Positions 33,064-42,131 of a stretch of DNA of 64,000 bases are shown in pieces. The notes below the pieces were generated by a model, which worked only from the letters and a program-made list of their open reading frames with translations, did no database searches and was not told the DNA's origin. This DNA is from Streptomyces sp. NBC_00091 (GTDB lineage Bacteria; Actinomycetota; Actinomycetes; Streptomycetales; Streptomycetaceae), in assembly GCF_026343185.1 (NCBI RefSeq), contig NZ_JAPEMA010000003.1:310001-374000 (forward strand), written 5' to 3'. Numbering within the stretch: position 1 is the first letter of the stretch; the number at the start of each line of letters is the position of its first letter. The position numbers were made by a program, and so were the translations under genes.

Positions 33064-34182
33064 ATGACCACGCCCTCCCCTTCCTCCTCCTCTTCCTCCT
33101 CCTCCGCCGCCGCCGCCGTACAGCACACCCTCGACCACGCCGTGGCCCGCGGCGGTGCCCCCGGCGCCGTCGCCGAGGTCCGCGACGGCAAGGGCACGTG
33201 GTTCGGCTCGGCGGGCTACGCCGACACCGCCACCGGGCAGCGGCGCCGGCCCTCCGAGCGGTTCCGTATCGGCAGCGCCACCAAGGCGTTCACCGCCACC
33301 GTGGTCCTGAAGCTGGCGGCCGAAGGCCGGCTGAGCCTCGAGGACACGGTCGAGCGGTGGCTGCCCGGCCTGGTGACGGGCAACGGCTACGACGGCCGTA
33401 CGGTCACCGTCCGGCAGCTGCTCAACCACACCAGCGGCATCTCCAACTACGGCAACGACCCGGAGTTCTTCAAGAAGGGCATCGGCGAGGCCTGGTTCCG
33501 CCACCGCCACGACACCCACACCCCCGAGCAGCTGGTCGCGACCGGCCTGGCCACCGCGCCCCTCTTCGCCCCGGGCGAGGCCTTCCTCTACTCCAACACC
33601 AACTACTTCCTGGCCGCGCTGATCGTCGAGAAGGCCACCGGCGCGGCCTTCGCGGACGAACTCACCCGACGGATCCTGCGCCCCCTGGGCCTCGACGCGA
33701 CCTACCTCCCGGGCACGGATCCGCAGATCGCCGGGCCGCACCCCCGCCACTACTCCACCCTGTTCTCCTCCGACGCCGAGCCCGCGATCCACGACGCGAC
33801 CGAGATGAACCAGTCCTTCGCCTGGGCGGCCGGCGGCCTCGTCTCCACCACCGGCGACCTCCAGCGCTTCTTCGGCGAGCTGCTCGCCGGCCGCCTGCTG
33901 CCCGCCGCCGAACAGCGGGAGATGTTCACCACCGTCGAAACCGCGGGACCCGTCCCGTGGATCCCCGGCACCCGCTACGGCCTGGGCGTGTTCTCCCAGG
34001 ACCTGCCGAGCGGGGTCACGGTCTGGGGCAACGCGGGCGCCACCTACGGCTCGTGGACGTACGCAGTGGGCTCCCGCGACGGGGAACGCCTGCTCACCAG
34101 CCAGGTCAACGGCGACTGGAGCGGCCTCGGCGTCTTCGACGAGCTGCTCGACGCCGCGTTCCGCCCGGTCGAGCGGCCGTAG
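33064..34182 (+). CDS. Serine hydrolase, beta-lactamase / D-Ala-D-Ala carboxypeptidase family
   Basis: A 372-residue class C beta-lactamase-fold protein. The nucleophile motif SxxK is SATK (FRIGSATKAFTATVV), the YxN motif is in LYSNTNYF, and LLNHTSGISNYGN and WAAGGLVSTTGDL are typical segments. The third KTG/HxG box is less clear (near WGNAGATYG). The N-terminus has a run of eight serines encoded by TCC/TCT codons and no evident signal peptide, which is unusual for a penicillin-binding protein and suggests a cytoplasmic esterase or peptidase. ATG start with AAAGGAAG. It probably forms an operon with the preceding membrane protein. Confidence 0.85.
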   Translation: MTTPSPSSSSSSSSAAAAVQHTLDHAVARGGAPGAVAEVRDGKGTWFGSAGYADTATGQRRRPSERFRIGSATKAFTATVVLKLAAEGRLSLEDTVERWLPGLVTGNGYDGRTVTVRQLLNHTSGISNYGNDPEFFKKGIGEAWFRHRHDTHTPEQLVATGLATAPLFAPGEAFLYSNTNYFLAALIVEKATGAAFADELTRRILRPLGLDATYLPGTDPQIAGPHPRHYSTLFSSDAEPAIHDATEMNQSFAWAAGGLVSTTGDLQRFFGELLAGRLLPAAEQREMFTTVETAGPVPWIPGTRYGLGVFSQDLPSGVTVWGNAGATYGSWTYAVGSRDGERLLTSQVNGDWSGLGVFDELLDAAFRPVERP

Positions 34183-34313
34183 GACGATCGGCGAGGCACG
34201 TCCTATCCGCTCTCGACCAGGGCTTGAGCGGCCGCTGGTGCCGTGGAGGGGCGAGGAGTCCGTTCCCACGGTGCGCTCCTCCTGTGACGGACGAGAGAAA
34301 CGGACGCTTCCCC

Positions 34314-35087
34314 ATGGCAGACCCCCAGGCTCTGCGTGACCTGTGGCTCAGGGAGTACCACCCCGCTCCGGACAGCGGGCTGACCCTGGTCTGCTTCCCC
34401 TACGCGGGCGGCGCCGCCAGCTACTTCCACCCGCTCTCCGAGGCGCTCTCGCCCGGGGTGCGGGTGCTGGCGCTCCAGTACCCGGGGCGCCAGGACCGGC
34501 GTAACGAACCGGTCCGCACCAGCGTGGACGTGCTGGTGGACGAGATCACCGAGGTCCTCTCCGCCTCTGTCTCCGGCCCGATGGTGTTCTTCGGCCACAG
34601 CATGGGCTCCACGCTCGCCTACGAGACCGCGCGCCGGCTGGAGGCCGACGGGCAGGGGGATCGCGTGCTCGGGCTGGTCCTGTCCGGGCGCCGCGCCCCC
34701 GGCACGGTCCGCGAGGAAACGGTCCACCTGCGGGACGACGCCGGCATCATCGACGAGGTCGTACGCCTCGACGGCACCAGCGCCGCCCTCCTGTCCGACG
34801 AGGACATCGTCGCGATGGTGATGCCGGCGCTGCGCGGCGACTACACGGCGGTGGAGACGTACGTCCCCCTGGAGGGGACGCGGCTGCGCTGCCCCGTCAG
34901 CGTGCTCACCGGCGACGCCGACCCGCAGGTGACGGCCGAGGAGGCCGGAGCCTGGGCGGAGGCCACCGACGGGGACTTCCGCGTCCGCACCTTCCCGGGC
35001 GGCCACTTCTACCTCAACGCGCAGCGGGACGCGGTGAACGCGGCCCTGGCCGAAGACCTCGCCGCCTTCGGCTCCGCCCGAGTGTGA
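34314..35087 (+). CDS. Type II thioesterase
   Basis: A 257-residue external thioesterase: LVCFPYAGGAASYFHPL, LQYPGRQDRRNEP, nucleophile elbow GHSMG, LTGDADPQVT with the acidic residue and GGHFYLNAQRDA with the histidine. It closely resembles the one at 15794 in layout. Its stop is followed within about 10 nt by the truncated MFS exporter, so the original downstream neighbourhood has been disrupted. It could serve the degenerate PKS region or the graspetide-flanking region; the natural partner is not obvious from position. Confidence 0.92.
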   Translation: MADPQALRDLWLREYHPAPDSGLTLVCFPYAGGAASYFHPLSEALSPGVRVLALQYPGRQDRRNEPVRTSVDVLVDEITEVLSASVSGPMVFFGHSMGSTLAYETARRLEADGQGDRVLGLVLSGRRAPGTVREETVHLRDDAGIIDEVVRLDGTSAALLSDEDIVAMVMPALRGDYTAVETYVPLEGTRLRCPVSVLTGDADPQVTAEEAGAWAEATDGDFRVRTFPGGHFYLNAQRDAVNAALAEDLAAFGSARV

Positions 35088-35097
35088 GCGACCTGCC

Positions 35098-35487
35098 ACG
35101 CCTACCGCGCTGACGGCGATCCGCGCCGATCTGGGCGCCACGGTCGAGGACCTCCAGTGGATCACCAACGCGTACATCCTGGGCTTCGCCGGCCTGCTGC
35201 TGGCGGCGGCCGCCCTCGGTGACCGCTTCGGCCGCAAGCACGTCTTCGTCACCGGCATCGTCCTCTTCACCCTGACCTCGGTGGGCGGCGGTCTCTCCTC
35301 CTCCACCGAGGCGCCGATCCTCTTCCGCGCCCTCCAGGGGATGAGCGCGGCGGCGGTCATGCCGCTGTCGCTGACGCTGCTCGCGATGGCGGTGCCGGCG
35401 GAGAAGCGGGGCGCGGCGATCGGCCTGTGGAGCGGGATCAGCGGCCTCGCCGTGGCCCTCTCCCCGCTGATCGGCGGGGCGCTCACC
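35098..35487 (+). pseudogene. MFS (DHA2/EmrB-type) exporter fragment
   Basis: A coherent frame reads LTAIRADLGATVEDLQWITN, AYILGFAGLLLAAAALGDRF, GRKHVFVTGIVLF and PAEKRGAAIGLWSGISGLAV, covering the second part of helix 1 to about helix 5 of a 14-helix drug exporter. It has no start codon, begins directly after the thioesterase stop, and stops being MFS-like after LSPLIGGALT. About 130 of the usual 500 residues remain. Confidence 0.85.
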
Positions 35488-36272
35488 TGCGCGTCCGTCG
35501 GCTCAACGACCTCGTCGGGGACGTCGGCGCGGAGCCGCACACCGACCTGTTCCTCGGGCCGGGGCACACCCAACTGCCCGCCGTACGAGCGGCCCTCAGC
35601 ACCTATCCGGCACCGGGTGACCGCCAGGCGCCCTCTCGCACGTTCCTGCGCGCCGCCCTGGATTCCGCGTGGGCGGCCCGCCACAACGCGCCGAACCACC
35701 GCCACGTCATCGGCACCCTGCTGCCCGGCCTGATCCGGGACACCCAGCTCGCTGTCCGGCAGGCCGAATCCGGCGCCGAGCGGCGGAACGCTCTCGCACT
35801 CCAGGTGCGGGCCGAGGCCGCCCTGACGGCGGCCAAACGCCGCGAGACCGGCGCCGCATGGGGATGGTGGGAACGTGCCGATGCCGTCGCCAAGCGCCTC
35901 CCCGCCGGCTACTTCCACCGCGTGACGTCCTTCGGGCGGCCGGTGATGGGCGCGCACGGCGTCACCGTCGCGGTGGAGCTGCGCACGGGCCGGGAGGGGG
36001 CGCGGCAGGCCGCGCACGCGGAGGCCGAGGCGATCCCGTCCCGGCCCCGACGGGCCCGGCACAAGATCGAGCAGGCCCGCGCCTACCAGCTGGACGGACA
36101 GCCGGACGTGGCGCTGGCGATGCTGGAGCAGGCCCACGAGGCGGCTCCGGAGACCACTCGCTACAACGGCTTCGCGCGGGCGATCGTGCTGGAGGAGACG
36201 ACCTCGCGGGTACCGGAGCGCCGTCTGCGGGCCAGTGGCCTGGCCGTGGACATCGGCCTGTTGGCCGCGTGA
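35488..36272 (+). pseudogene. C-terminal remnant of a Streptomyces HTH (XRE-type) protein
   Basis: Immediately after the MFS fragment, in a different frame, the text becomes VRRLNDLVGDVGAEPHTDLF and continues through TLLPGLIRDTQLAVR, RADAVAKRLPAGYFHRVTSF and RARHKIEQARAYQLDGQPDV to a stop at 36272. This matches the C-terminal helical region of the large family of Streptomyces HTH proteins, but the HTH itself and part of the middle are missing. An ORF starting at 35427 could express it only as a fusion with an unrelated leader. Confidence 0.7.
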
Positions 36273-36361
36273 ACGAAGGAGCCCGAACCGTAGATCCCGG
36301 GCTCGCGGTAGTGGACTTTCGGCAGTGCCGGGGGGCGGCGGAGTTCCGTAGGGTCGCGTTC

Positions 36362-37861
36362 GTGAGAGCAGTGATCATCAAGGCCCGGGTGCCGGCACCG
36401 GTATTGTCCGCAGGCCTCTTCATCGGGGCGGTGGCGGCCGTCGGCACCGGTGTCGCCACCCTGTGGTGGGGCATACCGGCGGCGGTCTGCGCCTTCCTCG
36501 CGGGCTGGCAGCCGGGGCGGAACCGGAGCACGGGGGCGGCCTTGGCCGGAGTGCTCGCGGCCGCCGTGGTGGCTGTGCTCCTGGTGCCGGCATGGTTGGG
36601 CTGGGCGAGCCAGTTCGTGGGGTTGTTGCTCGTGGCGGCGATGCTGCCGTGGTTCGCGGGCCGGTTCCTGCGCCAGTACCGCGCACTGGTGCGGGCTGGG
36701 TGGGAGCGGGCCGCGAGGCTGGAGAGGGAGCAGCATCTGGTCGCCGAACAGGCCCGGTTGCGCGAGCGGACCCGGATCGCGCAGGACATGCATGACCTCC
36801 TCGGCCACGACCTCAGCCTCATCGCCCTGTCCGCGGGGGCACTGAAGCTGGCCCCTGGTCTGTCCGAGGACCACCGGGCCACCGCCCGGGACATCCGAGC
36901 CAGGGCGGGAGCCGCCGTGGACCGGCTCGGCGAGGTGATCGGTGTACTGCGCGAGCCATCGGATCCGGCTCCGGGGCCCGAGCCCGGCGCTGGGCTCACC
37001 GAAGTCGGGGGCCTGGTGGACCGGGCGGCCGCGGCGGGGCTTGACGTCCGGCTGCGTGGAGAAGGCGAAGCGGCGGCCGGTGACGCGCCGCTGGTCGTCG
37101 AGCGGGCCGTGCTGCGCGTCGTCCAGGAGGCGCTGACGAACGTTGCCAAGCACGCCCCTGGGCACCGGGCGACCGTCGTCGTCCGGCGCATGGAAGGACG
37201 GACCGAGGTCAGTGTGACGAACGAGCCGGTGCCCGCCGTGTCTGCGGCCCACCATGACCACGCCGCCCGTCCCGCACCCGGGTCCCGGACCTCCGCACCC
37301 GGCGAGGGCCACCGCTTCGGTCTCATCGGCCTGGATGAACGCGTCCGACTGGCCGGTGGCACCTTCACATCGGGCCCCGAGGGCGGCGGGTTCGCCGTCC
37401 GGGCCACGCTCCCGCACCGTCCCGGGGCCGTGCCCCCGCCACGCCACGCCGAGCCCGACGGTCCAGGTGACGTACTGCCTCCTGAGCACCGCAGTGCCCG
37501 TCGCCGTCTGGGCCGTACCGCCGCCGCGGCCGTCCTGGTGCCGCTGTGCACCTCCGCGTTGCTCATCGGCGGGGTGCGGGCGTGGGACACCGTGACTGCA
37601 CGGGAGTCGGTACTCGCCCCCCAGGACTACGCCCTCCTGCGCGTTGGTCAGCCACGCGCGGACGTGGCGCCGTACCTGCCCGAACGCCAGACGACCCGTC
37701 GCCCGGCAGCGCCCACGCCCGCACCACAAGATGCGGCCTGCGAGTTCTACGTACAGACCGGCGACCCGTTCGACGACCGCTCGGGGGACATCTACCGTCT
37801 CTGCTTCCGGGCCGGCCGCCTGGTCTCCACCGACAACTACACCGGGAAGGCCGTCCGATGA
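36362..37861 (+). CDS. Sensor histidine kinase (DesK/NarX type) with extra C-terminal domain
   Basis: About 499 residues. Several N-terminal membrane helices lead into the dimerisation motif RTRIAQDMHDLLGHDLSLI, where the first His of MHD is the phosphoacceptor, and an HATPase domain (VVQEALTNVAKHAPGHRA for the N-box, FGLIGLDERVRLAGG for the G-box). After the kinase core, a further membrane helix (AAAAVLVPLCTSALLIGGVR) carries an extracytoplasmic domain of about 90 residues containing two cysteines (AACEFYVQ and YRLCFRAG), possibly the sensing part. GTG start. The following response regulator overlaps by 4 nt (ATGA), forming a two-component system. Confidence 0.88.
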   Translation: MRAVIIKARVPAPVLSAGLFIGAVAAVGTGVATLWWGIPAAVCAFLAGWQPGRNRSTGAALAGVLAAAVVAVLLVPAWLGWASQFVGLLLVAAMLPWFAGRFLRQYRALVRAGWERAARLEREQHLVAEQARLRERTRIAQDMHDLLGHDLSLIALSAGALKLAPGLSEDHRATARDIRARAGAAVDRLGEVIGVLREPSDPAPGPEPGAGLTEVGGLVDRAAAAGLDVRLRGEGEAAAGDAPLVVERAVLRVVQEALTNVAKHAPGHRATVVVRRMEGRTEVSVTNEPVPAVSAAHHDHAARPAPGSRTSAPGEGHRFGLIGLDERVRLAGGTFTSGPEGGGFAVRATLPHRPGAVPPPRHAEPDGPGDVLPPEHRSARRRLGRTAAAAVLVPLCTSALLIGGVRAWDTVTARESVLAPQDYALLRVGQPRADVAPYLPERQTTRRPAAPTPAPQDAACEFYVQTGDPFDDRSGDIYRLCFRAGRLVSTDNYTGKAVR

Positions 37862-38553
37862 TCCGGATCCTGATCGCCGACGACGAGCCCATGATCCGCG
37901 CAGGCGTCCGCGCGGTCCTTGCCACTGACCCCGGTATCACCGTCGTCGCCGAGGCAGCCGATGGCCACCAGGCGGTGGAGCTCGTCCACCGCCACCGCCC
38001 GCAAGTAGCCGTCCTCGACATCCGGATGCCGGGGACCGGCGGTATAGAAGCTGCCGCCGAGATACGAAGGACCGTCCCCGAAACGGGGGTTGTGATGCTG
38101 ACGACCTTTGGCGAGGACGAGTACATCCTGCGGGCCCTCAGCGAGGGTGCCGCCGGCTTCCTGATCAAGTCCGGCGAGCCGGAGGAACTGATCGCCGGTG
38201 TCCGGGCGGTTGCCGACGGGGCCGCCTACCTGTCACCGAAGGTCGCGGCCCGCGTCGTCGCGCATCTCTCCGCCGGCGGTGCGGGCGCCCAAGCCGGCCG
38301 CCGCTCCGCGGCCCGCGCCCGCGTCGAGGCCCTGACCGCCCGGGAGCGGGACGTGCTCGGCTTCCTCGGCAGCGGTCTCTCCAACGGGCAGATCGCGCGC
38401 CGCCTGCACCTGGCGGAGGGAACGGTGAAGGCCCACGTCAGCTCGATCCTCGCCCGCCTCGGCGTCGACAACCGGGCCGCAGCGGCCGTGGTCGCGCACG
38501 AGGCCGGCGTGGTCCCGGTGCCGTCCGACCGGCTGCCGTACAAGGAAAGCTGA
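37858..38553 (+). CDS. NarL/FixJ-family response regulator
   Basis: A 231-residue regulator: receiver domain with acidic pocket (IADDEP), phosphoacceptor Asp in VAVLDIRMPG, Thr (MLTTFGE) and Lys (LIKSGEP) switch residues, then a LuxR-type HTH (LTARERDVLGFLGSGLSNGQ). It is coupled to the kinase gene by an ATGA overlap. Its last 320 nt are overlapped on the other strand by the open reading frame of the PAP2 phosphatase. Confidence 0.95.
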   Translation: MIRILIADDEPMIRAGVRAVLATDPGITVVAEAADGHQAVELVHRHRPQVAVLDIRMPGTGGIEAAAEIRRTVPETGVVMLTTFGEDEYILRALSEGAAGFLIKSGEPEELIAGVRAVADGAAYLSPKVAARVVAHLSAGGAGAQAGRRSAARARVEALTARERDVLGFLGSGLSNGQIARRLHLAEGTVKAHVSSILARLGVDNRAAAAVVAHEAGVVPVPSDRLPYKES

Positions 38554-39231
38554 CACCGCCCGTACGGCGATCGGTAGTACGAGGAGCCGTACGGTCACCA
38601 CGCCCGTCGCGCCGAGCGCCGCGCCCGCCAGGACGTCGTGCGGATAGTGCACCCCGACCAGCACCCGCAACACGGCGGCCGCCCCGGCCACCGGCAGCAC
38701 CAGGGCCGCGAGCCGAGGACGTACCAAGATCACACCAACTGCCAGCGCGGCTGCCAGGGTGGCGTGGTTGCTGGGGAACGACCAGTCGCCCGGCTCGGGA
38801 CACGATGCGAGGGCCGAGACCCCTGGCAGTGCCCGGCACGGACGTTCCTCGTCGACGACGAGTTTGATCGCCTCACTGAGCCCGTAGGCGACAACGGTCC
38901 CGGCGGCCGCCACCGCCACCCCGGCCAGGCCCGGCGCGTCACGGCGGCGCAGGGCGCTCCAGCCGACCCAGGCCAGCAGCAGGCCCAGGAGCAGCAAAGT
39001 ACCCTCACTCGCCGCTTCCAGGGCGGTCTCGGCCCACGATGGCCCGTCCGCCACGCTCCCCGTCAGGGCCCGGTAGGCCCTCGCTGAGAGGCCCGCCGTG
39101 ACGTGCACCGGTTCATTCGTGCCCAGCGTGCCGCCGGGAGCCAGCCAAACCACAGCCGCTGCCCCCGTCCCGACCGACACGACCGCCACCGGCAGCCGTC
39201 GGCCCCACCCGTACCGCTTGATCGATTCCAT
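38233..39231 (-). CDS. PAP2-family membrane phosphatase, with antisense C-terminal extension
   Basis: The first 225 residues form a PAP2 phosphatase: six hydrophobic segments and the three active-site motifs KLVVDEERPC, FPSNHATLAAAL (PSNH in place of PSGH) and VGVHYPHDVLAG. It would dephosphorylate a lipid pyrophosphate such as undecaprenyl diphosphate on the outer face of the membrane. There is no stop codon at the expected end near 38560; the frame continues for about 108 hydrophilic residues antisense to the response regulator gene and ends at 38233. Either the stop was lost or the annotation should end in an undetected frameshift. Confidence 0.8.
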   Translation of the reverse strand: MESIKRYGWGRRLPVAVVSVGTGAAAVVWLAPGGTLGTNEPVHVTAGLSARAYRALTGSVADGPSWAETALEAASEGTLLLLGLLLAWVGWSALRRRDAPGLAGVAVAAAGTVVAYGLSEAIKLVVDEERPCRALPGVSALASCPEPGDWSFPSNHATLAAALAVGVILVRPRLAALVLPVAGAAAVLRVLVGVHYPHDVLAGAALGATGVVTVRLLVLPIAVRAVSAFLVRQPVGRHRDHAGLVRDHGRCGPVVDAEAGEDRADVGLHRSLRQVQAARDLPVGETAAEEAEHVPLPGGQGLDAGAGRGAAAGLGARTAGGEMRDDAGRDLR

Positions 39232-39698
39232 GCCGCCGACGGTAGGAACACCGCAGGCCGGGGGCCCTGGCCGAACGGCAGCCCGGTCCCCCTACGATCG
39301 TCAGGGTTGACCGGTACAGGCTGAAGAGACGGGACCAGCCTCGGAGATCCGGAGGCCGTCACGAAGCCGTGATCGTCATACGGCAGCGGCTTCCATAGGC
39401 GGTGGCTGGGCTGTGTAGTGGCGTTGGTCGCGGATGAGGGCCCACAGGGCGTCGAGGTGGCGGCGGGCGAGGGCGAGGATCGCCTGTTTGTGGCTCTTGC
39501 CCGCGGTTCTCTTGCGGTCGTAGAAGGGCTTCGAGGTGGGGCCCTGGAGATCGCCGACTGGCGCAAGGACAACAGCGCACCGGCCCGGCAGTCCACAGCC
39601 AGTCGCTGGGCCAGGCTCTTGACCCGTCAGCAACAACAGAGTGCCCCCTTCGTGTGCTCCGCGCCACGGCCGGAAGGGGACCCGGCCGGGGCACGGAC
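39232..39698. other. Intergenic region with IS110 remnant
   Basis: Apart from the transposase fragment listed separately no gene is supported here. The adjoining frames are low-complexity and lack ribosome binding sites. Confidence 0.6.
39376..39540 (-). pseudogene. IS110-family transposase, C-terminal fragment
   Basis: The frame SKPFYDRKRTAGKSHKQAIL followed by ALARRHLDALWALIRD and a stop at 39376 matches the C-terminal end of IS110-type transposases (YYDRKR-x-GK-x-H-x-QAL...LARRR-x-D-x-L). Only about 50 of some 400 residues remain, and there is no upstream transposase domain. Confidence 0.75.
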
Positions 39699-40832
39699 TC
39701 AGCGGCTGGGCCAGGTGATCGTCTGACGGTCGGGAGTGATGGTGATCTCGAAGCGGTCCAGTGCGGGAGCGCCATCGCTCCGCCAGCGGGTCACGTACTC
39801 CTCTATGTGGTCCCAGATCCGGTCGGGGCCGCCCTGACGGACCGTCCAGCGCCCGTCATCGGCCTCGGTGAGCGCCGCCCACGATCCGGCCTCCACGTCG
39901 ACCAGCACCTGCTCCGTGCAGCCGTGACGGTCGAGGCTGATGCGCTGAGCACGGGGGGCCGCGAGCTGAGCGACGAAACGTGTGTCCCAGTCATTGAGCA
40001 CATCCGCTCCGAGGGCGGCCGTCCGAAGGTCGCCCTGGTCGACATCGGGCAGCAGGCCGAGGGGCGGCGGACTCTGGGGACGGGCGAGCATGAAGGAGAC
40101 CTGCCCGCCGAGGAGGCGTCCCGACGCCGTTCCGTCCTGGTTGACGGTGAGTCGGGCCAGCTCGGAGGAGAACATCCAGCCGCCGAGGGTGGCGAGGATG
40201 ATCCCTCCCGGGCGCGTCTGCTCGACCCACGCGTACGGGAGGGAGACGAGGCCGCACGTGGCGATGACCCTGTCGTACGGGGCGCCGCGCGCGTGGCCGG
40301 CCAAGCCGTCACCCACGATGAGGTCGGGGTGGTGGCCGACCTGCGCCAGAGCCGTACCGGCTCGACCTGACACGCCGGAATCGACTTCGATCGAGGTGAC
40401 CAGCTCGTCACCGAGGCGGTGACAGCCGAGGGCGGTGGAGTAGCCCGTGCCGGTGCCGACTTCGAGAACCCGATGGCCGTCCTCCACCTGAAGGTCTTCC
40501 CACATGCGGACCACCAGACCCGGCATGGTGCTCGAGGAGGTGGGAGCGCGCGTGATCTCGCCCCGGAGGTCACCGGGCACGACGGTGCCGGCGACCTGAG
40601 TCACCAGGGATTCGTCCTCGTAGCACCGCTCCATCCAGCGCGGGGTTTCCGGCATGACCGGCGTCCAGGCCGTGGGCCCGTGCCCATCGATCCTGTCGAA
40701 GAACCCTCCGCGCAGGAACTCGTGCCGGGGTACGGCCTCCACCGCCTCGCGCCAGGGCTGCGTCCGCAGATCCCCGCCGACGGCCAGACTCCTCGCGAGC
40801 CGGAGCCTCAGCTCCTGCGCTTCCTCGCTCAT
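39699..40832 (-). CDS. Graspetide-associated O-methyltransferase (PIMT-like, SAV_5884-type family)
   Basis: A 377-residue SAM-dependent methyltransferase of the protein-L-isoaspartate methyltransferase type. The substrate region WTPVMPETPRWMERCYEDES and SSSTMPGLVVRMWEDLQ precedes the SAM motif VLEVGTGTGYSTALG, then PYDRVIATCGLVSLPYAWVEQ. The start (MSEEAQELRLRLARSL) overlaps the ATP-grasp stop as ATGA. In known graspetide systems a PIMT relative methylates an Asp side chain of the crosslinked precursor, which collapses to an aspartimide (fuscimiditide, amycolimiditide); the same role is inferred here. Confidence 0.88.
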   Translation of the reverse strand: MSEEAQELRLRLARSLAVGGDLRTQPWREAVEAVPRHEFLRGGFFDRIDGHGPTAWTPVMPETPRWMERCYEDESLVTQVAGTVVPGDLRGEITRAPTSSSTMPGLVVRMWEDLQVEDGHRVLEVGTGTGYSTALGCHRLGDELVTSIEVDSGVSGRAGTALAQVGHHPDLIVGDGLAGHARGAPYDRVIATCGLVSLPYAWVEQTRPGGIILATLGGWMFSSELARLTVNQDGTASGRLLGGQVSFMLARPQSPPPLGLLPDVDQGDLRTAALGADVLNDWDTRFVAQLAAPRAQRISLDRHGCTEQVLVDVEAGSWAALTEADDGRWTVRQGGPDRIWDHIEEYVTRWRSDGAPALDRFEITITPDRQTITWPSR

Positions 40833-41779
40833 GTCGCATTCCTCTCCAGCAGGTCCGCCATCGCCGAGGTCATCGGCAGACCCGTTTCCGGCTCGAGCCA
40901 TGCCCACTGGCCGGAAGGGTTGCACTCCAGGAACCACCATTGCCCAACCGTGTCGACGGCGAAGTCGAATGCGCCGAAGACCAACCCGAAGTGGCTGAGG
41001 TAGGCGCGGATCGACTCCTCGATGCCGTCAGGCAGCTCGACCACCGAGTACCTGAGCTTCGAGTAGTCGGTGCGCCAGTCCAGGAGATCCGAGTCGATCC
41101 GAACGGCGAAGATCTCTTCACCCATGACCGTCAGGCGGACGTCCGCCACCTTGTCGACCACGTGCTGGAAGAGGTGGGCCGTACCAGAGATCGAATCGTC
41201 GATCTCGTCGGCCGTGACCTTCTCGACCTTGACCGTGGCAGACACCCCGTCGAGTCGGTACAGCGGCGTGGAGAGGGGCTTGTAGATCACCGACTGGTAG
41301 CGGCTGATGAACTCGCGTGCCTCGATCGGATCCGAAGTGATCAGCGTCGAGGGAACGCGGAATCCGCTCGCGACGGCCGCGACGAGGCCGGAGGGCTTGA
41401 ACTCGGCGTCACCGATCCGGTGTGGATGGTTCACGTAGAGGCACGTTGGCAGGGAGGCGACAACACCTCCGAGTCCGTACCGGGCCTGCGTGATGGCGAA
41501 CCGGGCCGTCTGCTCGTCCAGGTGCGGGAAGGCAAAACCCGAGGGCCGGCGGTAGTACATCGAGCGGATCTTGGTGAGATCCGCGCTGCGGGTCGGGGTC
41601 GTCAGCGACCCCTGGATGCCTTGAGGCGTGATGCGCGCCGCGAACGACAGGGTGGTGGGGAAGTCCCCGGAGTCGAACCGCACGACCGGGACGCCCCGGC
41701 CGTGCAGCTCGTCGATCACCAAGTCGGCCGTGGGGTCGTCCAGATTGGTCACGACCAGAACCGGGCCGACGTGGGTCAC
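40829..41779 (-). CDS. ATP-grasp ribosomal peptide maturase (graspetide ligase)
   Basis: A 316-residue ATP-grasp enzyme of the microviridin/MvdD-like branch. It begins VLVVTNLDDPTADLVIDEL, with the YYRRP segment (IRSMYYRRPSGFAFP) typical of the family, VIYKPLSTPLYR for the ATP-binding lysine, and a C-terminal LECNPSGQWAWLE metal-binding motif. It would form ester or amide links between Thr/Ser/Lys side chains and Asp/Glu side chains of the precursor. GTG start overlapping the precursor stop (GTGA); the gene is also coupled to the methyltransferase. The order precursor, ligase, methyltransferase is the standard one for this family. Confidence 0.93.
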   Translation of the reverse strand: MTHVGPVLVVTNLDDPTADLVIDELHGRGVPVVRFDSGDFPTTLSFAARITPQGIQGSLTTPTRSADLTKIRSMYYRRPSGFAFPHLDEQTARFAITQARYGLGGVVASLPTCLYVNHPHRIGDAEFKPSGLVAAVASGFRVPSTLITSDPIEAREFISRYQSVIYKPLSTPLYRLDGVSATVKVEKVTADEIDDSISGTAHLFQHVVDKVADVRLTVMGEEIFAVRIDSDLLDWRTDYSKLRYSVVELPDGIEESIRAYLSHFGLVFGAFDFAVDTVGQWWFLECNPSGQWAWLEPETGLPMTSAMADLLERNAT

Positions 41780-42090
41780 TGGTCGGTGTCGTTCCCGGTG
41801 TCCTGGTCCCCGCCGCCGGCCCCGCCGCCGCTGCTGCCGTCGGACGGATTGCCGGTGTTGGTGGAGGGGTTGGTGCCGCTGCTGGTGCCGTGGCCCGGCA
41901 TCATCATCGGCTGCCCGTCGTGGCCGAGGTACCGGCCGGTCTGGGTGGTCGGGTCCAGCTCGACCGACGCGTATCCGGGGGCCATCGCGGGGTACGGAGC
42001 CATCCGGCGCAGGCCCCACGGTTCGGGTGTGCTGATGCCGTTCGGGAGGGGCGTGCCCGTGGGGATCCGGTCCGAGTGCGCGTACATCAT
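41776..42090 (-). CDS. ATP-grasp-modified RiPP precursor (graspetide precursor)
   Basis: About 104 residues. The leader contains the family recognition sequence RIPTGTPLPNG and PWGLRRMAPYPAMAP, with ASVELDPTTQTGRYLG after it; the C-terminal 40 residues are a low-complexity Gly/Ser/Thr/Asn/Asp tail (TGNPSDGSSGGGAGGGDQD then TGNDTDQ), offering Thr/Ser hydroxyls and Asp carboxylates for crosslinking. I chose the ATG pair at 42090/42087, which has AAGGAGG just upstream; the in-frame ATG at 42132 overlaps the upstream stop and has no such site. Coupled to the ligase gene. Confidence 0.88.
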   Translation of the reverse strand: MMYAHSDRIPTGTPLPNGISTPEPWGLRRMAPYPAMAPGYASVELDPTTQTGRYLGHDGQPMMMPGHGTSSGTNPSTNTGNPSDGSSGGGAGGGDQDTGNDTDQ

Positions 42091-42131
42091 TGCCTCCTTG
42101 GCCAGTGGCCGTGATGGGCTGAGCTCGGCCA

